A stretch of 11,074 nucleotides of DNA, taken from positions 1-11,074 of the forward strand of contig JALQWJ010000031.1 in the NCBI GenBank assembly GCA_023258775.1, written 5' to 3'. The notes below the pieces were generated by a model. It ran no database searches. It was not told the DNA's origin and saw only the letters and a program-made list of their open reading frames with translations. A program made the translations under genes and the position numbers. This document shows positions 1 to 5,960 of this stretch, piece after piece (positions within the stretch are counted from its first letter, which is position 1; every line of letters starts with the position of its first letter). The stretch is from Burkholderiaceae bacterium. Its GTDB lineage: Bacteria > Pseudomonadota > Gammaproteobacteria > Burkholderiales > Burkholderiaceae_E.

Positions 1-338
<338 letters not shown>

Positions 339-369
339 GCGATGATGAAATCGCAAACATGATGCGGGT

Positions 370-1467
370 CTACAAGAAGCCCGCGTCGCCACCCTCTTTC
401 TTGCGCTCCATAATGATCCTGCCCTCGCCGTGGAGCATACGCCCGACATTGAGGATTTGCTTTTGAGCGTCTTCAACATCGGCAACCTTGGTTGGGCCTC
501 GTGCCGCGAGGTCCTCGCGCACGGTATCTGCAGCGCGTTTCGCCATATTTTTAAAGATTTTTTCTCGAAGTTTTGGCGACGCGCCTTTCAGGGCAACCAC
601 CAGAACGTCTTGGGTGGTCTCAAGCATCAGGGTCTGGATTGATTTATCTTCAAGCTCGATGAGATCTTCAAAGGTGAACATTTTCTCAAGGATTGCGTCT
701 GCAAGCGGTACATCGTATTCACGAATGACACCAAGCGCTTCCTGATCCATGCCACCTGAGAGCAGGTTGAGAATTTCTGCTGTAGGAATAACACCGCCAA
801 CACTTGAGCGTTTGGAGTCCTGTGCGCCCACATTCATCATGGTTTCGTTGAGTTCCTTGAGTGCAGCCGGTTGAACCTTTTCTAGCAAGGCCACCCGCAA
901 GACAACTTCATTACGAATTTCGGCAGGAAATAGCTTGAGCAGGGCAGAGGCTTGAGGCGGTTCGTAAAAAGTAATAATGGTCGCCAAAACCTGAGGGTGT
1001 TCATTTTTCAGTATTTCGTAGGCAACATCGGGGTCAAGGCGCTTGAGTGCGTCAAGCCCCGACATATCGATGGCTGCTTCGAGCTTGCCCAATAAGTCTG
1101 ATGCTCCCTCAGAACCAAGCGCCTTTTGAAGCATGTTCTGCATGAACGAGTCGGTGTCAAAGGCAACTTGCGCGTTGCTGATTGTGGCCTCTTTGAAATC
1201 ACGCAGCACTTGCAAGAGCATGTCTCGATTTAAGGCGCGCACGATGGCCATCTTGCTTGAAATGCGCTGAACCTCAATAGGCGTGACCTGACGCAACACA
1301 TCGGCAGCGACCTCAGCGCCCACCGATAGCAATACCACCGCAGCTTTCGAGGCGCCGTCGAGGTCGTCGTAGCTCATCGGGGCTTTGCCAGCCGATTTAG
1401 CCCCTTCTTTAATCTGCTCGGCGAGCGATTTTGGACGCTCAACCTTTTGTTCGGTCTCTTCTGCCAC
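370..1467 (-). CDS. fliG: Flagellar motor switch protein FliG (no flagellar neighbours)
   Basis: FliG is the rotor protein of the flagellar C-ring: its N domain binds the FliF MS-ring and its C domain meets the MotA stator. The reading gives 365 residues from a GTG start, against roughly 330-340 usual; the excess is a charged N-terminal tail of about 30 residues. The N domain follows (SKAAVVLLSVG around residue 40). The middle domain carries the EHPQ motif at about 156-159 and GGVIPTAEILN. The C domain has the MFTF motif (263-266). Aligned by eye with E. coli, the torque residues K264, R281, D288, D289 and R297 correspond to K, R, E, D and K, so all are kept or conservatively replaced. The GTG was chosen because GGAGG (1476-1480) lies 8 bases upstream; a TTG at 1482 overlaps that site. 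The neighbours are an RND pump and a dioxygenase, not fliF or fliH. Confidence 0.93.
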   Translation of the reverse strand: MAEETEQKVERPKSLAEQIKEGAKSAGKAPMSYDDLDGASKAAVVLLSVGAEVAADVLRQVTPIEVQRISSKMAIVRALNRDMLLQVLRDFKEATISNAQVAFDTDSFMQNMLQKALGSEGASDLLGKLEAAIDMSGLDALKRLDPDVAYEILKNEHPQVLATIITFYEPPQASALLKLFPAEIRNEVVLRVALLEKVQPAALKELNETMMNVGAQDSKRSSVGGVIPTAEILNLLSGGMDQEALGVIREYDVPLADAILEKMFTFEDLIELEDKSIQTLMLETTQDVLVVALKGASPKLREKIFKNMAKRAADTVREDLAARGPTKVADVEDAQKQILNVGRMLHGEGRIIMERKKEGGDAGFL

Positions 1468-1473
1468 GCTTGC

Positions 1474-1480
1474 TCCCTCC
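1474..1480 (-). promoter_or_regulatory. Shine-Dalgarno site of fliG
   Basis: The minus strand reads GGAGGGA here. The GGAGG core ends 8 bases before the GTG at 1467, a good spacing. This decides the start in favour of GTG over the in-frame TTG at 1482, which would lie upstream of and next to the site. Confidence 0.75.
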
Positions 1481-1497
1481 AAGGTGCGAGCTTGCTT

Positions 1498-1526
1498 TTG
1501 TTAAGCCTGTTTAGTGCCTAAGTAAA
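1498..1526 (-). promoter_or_regulatory. Weak candidate sigma-70 promoter for fliG
   Basis: On the minus strand TTTACT (1521-1526) and TAACAA (1498-1503) are separated by 17 bases. Matches to consensus are 4 of 6 and 3 of 6, so this is only a plausible site. It would place the transcript start about 25 bases before the fliG start codon. The gap also holds four CCTAA words on the plus strand, at 1517, 1530, 1538 and 1547. No sigma-28 or sigma-54 promoter, as often seen at flagellar genes, is evident. Confidence 0.22.
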
Positions 1527-1607
1527 AGCCCTAATTTCCTAAAACGCCTAAAACTAAAGTAGCCAACTGCTTGGTTTTTGCAGCTGTCATGAACCTGCTG
1601 AGGTTAA

Positions 1608-2435
1608 TTAAAAGGGTTTGTCACCCAAAATCGTTGCTCGATGCATGATCCGACGTTGCGGCAGATAGTCTGCGGTTGCGTAATGCTGGGTCAATCTGTT
1701 GTCCCAAAAGGCTAAATCGTGTCGCTTCCAGCGCCAGCGCACGGTGAACTCAGGTTTGGCACAGTGTTCGCGTAAAAAGGCAAGCACCGCATCACTTTCT
1801 TTTGTCTGAAGTTCAATAATCCGGGTGGTGAAGCCTTCATTGACAAAGAGTCCGCGGCGACGGCTGACAGGATGCGTTCGGACGACCGGATGGATAACAG
1901 GCGGGTGTTTATCGCGGGCCGCTTCCCAACGCACACGCTCCTCGGGTGTTCTAGCGAAACGCCAGGCTGGGAAAGACTGCAGGAAATCGTGTTCTGCGCT
2001 TAAAGGATCAAGCATGGCACGCATCGGTGCAGATAAGGCTTCGTAGGCTGCAATACCGCTTGCCCACAGGGTATCACCCCCTGAGCTTGGCAGATGTTGC
2101 GCCGACAAAATAGCACCGAGTGGCGGTGTTTCGATAAAGGTTACGTCGGTATGCCAATTATCATTATCGGGCGGGTTGTCCATCGAGGTATCGAGCAGGA
2201 TAATCTCTGCGACTTCCGGATGCTGCGGGTATACGGGATGGATGTGCAGCTCACCGAAGGCTGCTGCTAGGTCACGCTGCTGATGCGCCGTGATGTCTTG
2301 ACCTTCAAAAAAAAGGACATGATGCTCGATCAAGGCCTGATGAAGTTGCGCTTGATCCTCGGGCTTAAGCGCAAGGCCCAGGTTGATGTCGCTCACTAAG
2401 GCCCCAATCGCAGGGCCAAGGGTTTGAATTTGCAT
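1608..2435 (-). CDS. TauD/TfdA-family Fe(II)/2-oxoglutarate-dependent dioxygenase
   Basis: Members of this family couple oxidative decarboxylation of 2-oxoglutarate to hydroxylation of a small substrate, classically taurine (releasing sulfite) or 2,4-D. The protein is 275 residues, close to the 283 of E. coli TauD. The iron ligands are visible as H95 and D97 in NWHTDVTF and H251 in NRLTQHYATADY. R266, 15 residues after the distal His as in TauD, should bind the 2-oxoglutarate carboxylate. The segment MHRATILGDKPF closes the fold. The ATG at 2433-2435 is preceded by GGAG with 9 bases of spacing. No ssuABC or tauABC sulfonate transporter lies nearby, so taurine as substrate is not supported by context. 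It may equally act on another sulfonate, an alkyl sulfate or an unrelated compound. A short hairpin (1592-1605) follows the stop but has no T-run. Confidence 0.88.
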   Translation of the reverse strand: MQIQTLGPAIGALVSDINLGLALKPEDQAQLHQALIEHHVLFFEGQDITAHQQRDLAAAFGELHIHPVYPQHPEVAEIILLDTSMDNPPDNDNWHTDVTFIETPPLGAILSAQHLPSSGGDTLWASGIAAYEALSAPMRAMLDPLSAEHDFLQSFPAWRFARTPEERVRWEAARDKHPPVIHPVVRTHPVSRRRGLFVNEGFTTRIIELQTKESDAVLAFLREHCAKPEFTVRWRWKRHDLAFWDNRLTQHYATADYLPQRRIMHRATILGDKPF

Positions 2436-2574
2436 CAGACTCAGCTCCTTGAGATTGCACGAGTGTAAATGATCATGAATGTCAGCCGCTTTGACTTAGC
2501 CCCCGGGGTACTGGACCTTGTTCATCATACGGTTATTAGTTTGGCACTATGTTGATCACTTTTGGAGTTAAAGC
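2436..2574. other. Divergent intergenic region between the dioxygenase gene and the DUF2076 operon
   Basis: This 139-base gap must hold the start signals for both directions. I see no promoter of good quality. It contains an 8-base palindrome ATGATCAT (2469-2476), a second TGATCA (2553-2558) and CCCCGGGG (2502-2509). The ribosome-binding site for the rightward gene is GGAG at 2564-2567, 7 bases before the ATG at 2575. Any operator role for the palindromes is a guess. Confidence 0.4.
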
Positions 2575-3153
2575 ATGAACACGCAGGAAACGCAGCAACT
2601 GATTCGATTCCTCAACGGCATTGTTCAGACCGCGCCACCAACGATTGACAGTCAGGCCCAAGCGCTTATCGACCAAGCCTTTGCTAAGCAACCGCATGCT
2701 GCCTATTTGCTCACCCAGCGCTGTCTGGCACTAAGCATCGCAGTTGAAGCCGCACAGCGACGTATTACCCAGCTTGAAGGCAACGCAAATGGTCTAGCCG
2801 GCGCCAATCAGTGGGGGCAGCAGCCAGCGCTCAATCAGTGGGGGCAGCAGCCAGCACTTCAAAAGCCTCAGCCCGCTCAATTTGCTGCCCAGACGCAGCC
2901 GCAAAGCTCGTGGTCTCAAGGATTGATGGGTAGTCTTCTTGGTGCTGCAGCTGGTGTGATGATCGGGCAAGCGCTCTGGCAGGGCATGCAGCACATGCTT
3001 TCTCAGCCAGCCGATGTAGCCGGCGAAGGCGCTGCAGCAGGCAATAACTGGCTTGATTCGGGCTCAACGCAACAGGCACAAAGCGACTGGGGAACTGGGC
3101 TTTCGCTTGACGATGGTTCATTTGATGAAGGAGGTGGCGATGACTGGATCTAA
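2575..3153 (+). CDS. DUF2076 domain protein (COG3416-like)
   Basis: The 192-residue product matches the architecture of DUF2076 proteins, whose function is unknown. The N-terminal helical part (residues 1-68) contains QLIRFLNGIVQTAP, AQALIDQAFAKQPHAAYLLTQ and a coiled-coil-like end (AAQRRITQLEG). A Gln/Pro/Ala-rich low-complexity linker follows (about 69-112). Next comes a glycine-rich hydrophobic stretch, GLMGSLLGAAAGVMIGQALW (116-135), long enough to sit in or on a membrane. The acidic, glycine-rich tail ends in GGGDDWI. There is no cleavable signal peptide. The linker contains a 9-residue tandem duplication, NQWGQQPAL twice (78-95). The ATG has GGAG 7 bases upstream. The last 14 bases overlap the TPR gene, so the two are probably translationally coupled. 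The family assignment is from pattern memory; a profile search would settle it. Confidence 0.78.
   Translation: MNTQETQQLIRFLNGIVQTAPPTIDSQAQALIDQAFAKQPHAAYLLTQRCLALSIAVEAAQRRITQLEGNANGLAGANQWGQQPALNQWGQQPALQKPQPAQFAAQTQPQSSWSQGLMGSLLGAAAGVMIGQALWQGMQHMLSQPADVAGEGAAAGNNWLDSGSTQQAQSDWGTGLSLDDGSFDEGGGDDWI
2806..2859 (+). repeat. 27-base tandem duplication inside the DUF2076 gene
   Basis: Two adjacent 27-base units, 2806-2832 and 2833-2859, differ at 2 positions (25 of 27 identical). They stay in frame and each encodes NQWGQQPAL. Both differences are in the last part of the unit and are silent. This looks like a recent slippage or unequal-crossover duplication in a low-complexity linker and may vary in copy number between strains. 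Confidence 0.9.
3128..3135 (+). promoter_or_regulatory. Strong Shine-Dalgarno site inside the DUF2076 gene
   Basis: AAGGAGGT lies within the last codons of the DUF2076 gene. Its GGAGG core ends 5 bases before the ATG at 3140. This near-perfect site fixes the start of the TPR gene and makes the upstream in-frame start at 3053 unlikely. Confidence 0.85.
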
Positions 3154-3631
3154 TCGAAAGCGGTCCTTTTTAGGGCAGGCTAGCCTGATGGCATGCGTTT
3201 TTGCATGCAGCGTCTTCTCGTCTGCAGCAATCGCCGCTGCAGACAGTAGCAGTGCCGACTCAAGCAAAGACTCACGGCCCTGGGTAAAGCAGGTGCCCGA
3301 GTTGATTACCAAGGGTGAGATCAAAAGGGCTCTCGATGATTTGATGGCAAACCAGCAAACAAACGATGCTGATTGGCATAATTTGATGGGTTTTGCTTAT
3401 CGTAAACAGCAACCTCCCGATATTGCGCGTTCTGAGTTCCACTATCGAGAAGCCTTGAAGATCAAAGCCGATCATCGTGGGGCGCTCGAATATTATGGGG
3501 AACTCTTGCTCATGAAAAATGATTTGGCGGGGGCCGAAGAAATGCTCAAGCGCCTCAACAAAGCATGCTTTTTCGGTTGCGAGGAGTTGCGCGACCTTAA
3601 AAAGGAAATTGAAGCGTTCAAGCGGCGATAG
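3140..3631 (+). CDS. Exported tetratricopeptide-repeat (TPR) protein
   Basis: The 163-residue product begins with a basic n-region (NRKR), a hydrophobic core and an Ala-rich end, so a Sec signal peptide cut near residue 33 (AIA|AAD) is likely. The mature protein would be periplasmic. Residues about 54-141 form helical TPR-like repeats: WHNLMGFAYRKQQPPDIARSEFHYREALKI, then GALEYYGELLLMKNDLAGAEEML with the usual small/large residue spacing. The end has a Cys pair, C143 and C147, in ACFFGCEELRDLKKEIEAF. I recall this ending from other small proteobacterial TPR proteins, and in the periplasm the pair could form a disulfide. TPRs bind other proteins, and no catalytic motif is visible. The partner is unknown; the neighbours in the operon are obvious candidates. 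The gene overlaps DUF2076 by 14 bases and is followed 22 bases later by the unknown gene. Confidence 0.82.
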   Translation: MTGSNRKRSFLGQASLMACVFACSVFSSAAIAAADSSSADSSKDSRPWVKQVPELITKGEIKRALDDLMANQQTNDADWHNLMGFAYRKQQPPDIARSEFHYREALKIKADHRGALEYYGELLLMKNDLAGAEEMLKRLNKACFFGCEELRDLKKEIEAFKRR

Positions 3632-3653
3632 ATCTCGTTGAATACATCCTTTT

Positions 3654-4796
3654 ATGCTACCCATGATTAAGGGATTGTTATCGCAATTGATTGATTGGAT
3701 CGATCTCAAAGATCCTGGGCTGACAGCGATTCGCTCAGCAGCGCTTGATGGGTTTCGTGGGCAATTTCCAGATATTCTTTTCAGCGGCGAAGATTCCGGC
3801 CAGTACTATCTACAATATCAACGTTATGGCATTAAGATATGTGTTGGTTATAGAACAAAATCTGAACTCTTGCAGGAACTTAACAGGCGAGTGAGCGAGG
3901 CTGGTGTTGACGATATCCATTGGTTCAGATTTTCAGCAGAACAATCCAATCCCCAGATTCCATATTTGTACCGGAGCGCACACAGTATCAAGCAGCTAGA
4001 GGAGCTTGACAGGAATCTAAGCAATGCAGTGCTTGCAGTTGACTGGTTTTGCAAGACCTATGGCACCGAAGATGTTCGTTTTGCGCCCGATGCGGCGATT
4101 GATGCAAAGGTTTATCACGCACTTAGAAAGCGAGGAATCTTCGATGAGACTCGTGGACCTGCTGCCGTGGAAGATTCGCAACTACCGGGTTGGGACTGGC
4201 TTTGGCAGTCTTGGGAACTGTCTCAGGTTTTGTTTGAACTTGGCATCGCTTCAAGATTTGAACCATGGCGCTTTACCGAAGCTGCTCACAATCCCTACAG
4301 GCATTCAACCCCCGACTACGTAAAGACGGACGACGATCTTTGGCGTTTTGACAAGACCCTTGAGGTCTTAACGGCAGTCATCCATCGATCGCCAGGCGGG
4401 AGCGCTTACACCATCGGTGACTTTGATATTCAGCTCATCGGGCGCTTTCGTCAGTTTCTGCCAAATCTTGATGCTCGCGAGCGATTTTTGGATGAGATGT
4501 ACCATCTTGGCGGGCATGCTGTTTACTCGCCCGAGACGGTGTCGCAAGTCCTCAATGCCTGCGATATACCCTGCCGAGTGACCGACTGGAGCATTATTGT
4601 TTTTGAAAATGTTGAGATTCGCATTACAGAACCAGAATGGGGAAAGCCTGGTATTTATGCCACCGATATTGTCAGCGCTGCGATTAAACGATATAACTAT
4701 AATATTGAATCGAAGATGAGTGGGCGCGGGTTTCGCCACAGAGATTTGCTAAGCAAGCTGGCAGCAAAATGGGGCATCAGGCGCGATTATGTTTAG
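3654..4796 (+). CDS. Protein of unknown function, 380 residues, Trp-rich
   Basis: I do not recognise this family. The product is 380 residues with no signal peptide and no convincing membrane segment, so it is probably cytoplasmic. It is rich in aromatic residues, with 12 tryptophans, four of them in the cluster GWDWLWQSWEL (179-189). The N part (about 20-80) looks like alternating strands and helices (QYYLQYQRYGIKICVGY, then a Lys/Glu/Arg helix). The middle (110-160) is helical. The C part (280-350) contains MYHLGGHAVYSPETV, CRVTDWSIIVFENVEIRI and ATDIVSAAIKRY. No nucleotide-binding, nuclease or protease motif was seen. The start is uncertain: ATG 3654 and ATG 3663 are both in frame and neither has a clear Shine-Dalgarno site. 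It follows the TPR gene after 22 bases on the same strand, suggesting cotranscription. The 3' end looks more AT-rich than its neighbours, which may hint at acquisition. Confidence 0.7.
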   Translation: MLPMIKGLLSQLIDWIDLKDPGLTAIRSAALDGFRGQFPDILFSGEDSGQYYLQYQRYGIKICVGYRTKSELLQELNRRVSEAGVDDIHWFRFSAEQSNPQIPYLYRSAHSIKQLEELDRNLSNAVLAVDWFCKTYGTEDVRFAPDAAIDAKVYHALRKRGIFDETRGPAAVEDSQLPGWDWLWQSWELSQVLFELGIASRFEPWRFTEAAHNPYRHSTPDYVKTDDDLWRFDKTLEVLTAVIHRSPGGSAYTIGDFDIQLIGRFRQFLPNLDARERFLDEMYHLGGHAVYSPETVSQVLNACDIPCRVTDWSIIVFENVEIRITEPEWGKPGIYATDIVSAAIKRYNYNIESKMSGRGFRHRDLLSKLAAKWGIRRDYV

Positions 4797-4968
4797 AGAT
4801 GCTTAACATTAGAAATTGGCTCATCGGTCTGGTCTGCGTGCTCTAACTGCCTTGCATAATTCACAACGCAAGCGTCGAGTTCGCGGCTTTAGCAGGTGAT
4901 GTTGCGTCGCAAGATTGCAAGAACAGTTATTCAGCGATAAGTTTCGTTGCTAAGGGGGAAGCAAGACA
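4797..4968 (+). promoter_or_regulatory. Intergenic region with candidate promoter for the Bug gene and two small palindromes
   Basis: The 172-base gap has no clear terminator for the upstream gene. A weak candidate promoter for the next gene is TTGCAA (4915-4920), 17 bases, then TAAGTT (4938-4943); the -10 match is poor. Just upstream are two short inverted repeats, ACGC-AA-GCGT (4866-4875) and TTGCG-T-CGCAA (4902-4912). The word CGCAAG occurs in both, 41 bases apart, close to four helical turns, so paired operators are conceivable. The ribosome-binding site is a run AGGGGGA at 4953-4959, 9 bases before the ATG. Confidence 0.28.
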
Positions 4969-5940
4969 ATGAGAAAGCATTCATCGAGCCTTTTTCTTTC
5001 TTTATGGCTTTGCATTTGCGCAGGTATTTTCAGTGGGGCGAGCTTTGCCCAGACTTGCCCAAGCGCAAGTTTGAAATACTGGCAAGCGTTTCCCCCAGGA
5101 GGGGAGTCCGATCTTTCCGCACGACATCAACAGACTGTTCTAAAAAAGCGCTGTCCGTCGATCGATACCATCGTGCAGTACAAGCCAGGTGCCGGCGGCG
5201 CGCTCATGTGGAGCACGATGAATAGCCTCGCAGGTGATGGACTTACCGTGGTCGGTATTAATTTGCCACACACGGTGCTGCAACCGATGGAAGGCTCAGT
5301 TCAATACAAGACCGAAGACATCACACCAGTCTTCTGGTTTCACTACACCCCCGATGCGTTGATCGTGCCCGAGCAAAGTCCAATCAAATCTTTTGCAGAT
5401 TTTGTGAAAACTGCACGTACAAATCCAGGTAAATTAAGCCTTGGTGGTTCAGGCCTGAATTCGGCGAACCATGCAGCGCATGAGCGTCTTAATCGTGACT
5501 TTTCAGTCAAGACAACCTACGTGCCATTTAAAGGCACGGGTGATTTGGCCACATCTGTGATCGGTGCCCATATTGATGGTGTGATGTCCTACACTGCTTT
5601 CGCCGTGAACAATCGAGGAAAGGTCAGGGCGCTTGCGGTTGCGATGGAGAAAAGGCATCCGTTGTTGCCCGAGGTACCAACCTTTAAGGAATTGGGCGTT
5701 GACTGGGTCGATGGCGCATTTCGGGGCATTGGTGTGCCGAAGTCAACACCGATTGAAGCTCGGCGTCGGCTTGCTGAGCTTTGGGCAAGTCTTAATGCAG
5801 AGCCTGAAATGAAGGAGCTCGCCGCAAAGAGTGGTTTCGAACTCGTGAACATCGGCCCTGATCAAATGGATGGATTCATGCGAGACCGTATTAGAACCTA
5901 CGCCGAAGTCGGCAAGCAAATGGGATTGGGCAACAAGTAA
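4969..5940 (+). CDS. Bug/TctC-family periplasmic solute-binding protein (stand-alone)
   Basis: This 323-residue protein belongs to the Bug/TctC extracytoplasmic receptor family. Such receptors capture small organic acids or amides, classically for the TctAB tripartite tricarboxylate transporter. A Sec signal peptide with a hydrophobic core ends near residue 27 (ASFA|QT). Family signatures are FPPGG (41-45), KPGAGG (72-77), then VPFKGTGDLATSVIGAHID and LPEVPTFKELGV further on. Two cysteines, C30 and C62, flank the first ligand loop and could form a disulfide. The usual strand before FPPGG is replaced by LKYWQA, so it is a divergent member. No tctA or tctB lies nearby; many Bug genes in Burkholderiales are orphans like this. 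It converges on the FMN dehydrogenase with only 20 bases between stops, and its ligand might be related to that cluster. Ligand unknown. Confidence 0.88.
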   Translation: MRKHSSSLFLSLWLCICAGIFSGASFAQTCPSASLKYWQAFPPGGESDLSARHQQTVLKKRCPSIDTIVQYKPGAGGALMWSTMNSLAGDGLTVVGINLPHTVLQPMEGSVQYKTEDITPVFWFHYTPDALIVPEQSPIKSFADFVKTARTNPGKLSLGGSGLNSANHAAHERLNRDFSVKTTYVPFKGTGDLATSVIGAHIDGVMSYTAFAVNNRGKVRALAVAMEKRHPLLPEVPTFKELGVDWVDGAFRGIGVPKSTPIEARRRLAELWASLNAEPEMKELAAKSGFELVNIGPDQMDGFMRDRIRTYAEVGKQMGLGNK

Positions 5941-5960
5941 GCGACGAGTCGATAAATTAC

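Noticed and set aside
339..384. Hairpins between the RND gene and fliG (GCGAT/ATCGC at 339-354 and GCGGG/CCCGC at 364-384) as a two-way terminator
   Set aside because: The stems are only 5 pairs, one includes the fliG stop codon, and neither is followed by a T-run in either direction.
1592..1605. AACCT-GCTG-AGGTT hairpin after the dioxygenase gene as a terminator
   Set aside because: Only 5 pairs and no following T-run on the transcribed strand.
2541..2556. A sigma-54-like element TTGGCAC upstream of the DUF2076 gene
   Set aside because: The -24 half looks good, but the rule GG-N10-GC fails: positions 2555-2556 are AT, and TTG lies one base too close.
3053..3139. A longer start for the TPR protein, adding 29 residues upstream of 3140
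   Set aside because: It would overlap the DUF2076 gene by about 100 bases and hide the signal peptide. The ATG at 3140 has an almost perfect Shine-Dalgarno site and begins directly with an export signal.
3272..3709. A 145-codon minus-strand open frame across the TPR gene
   Set aside because: It lies opposite a gene with a strong start, signal peptide and TPR pattern, and its own translation shows no recognisable domain.
4947..5225. A plus-strand frame overlapping the start of the first Bug gene
   Set aside because: It overlaps the signal peptide and first ligand loop of a clear Bug protein and has no independent support.
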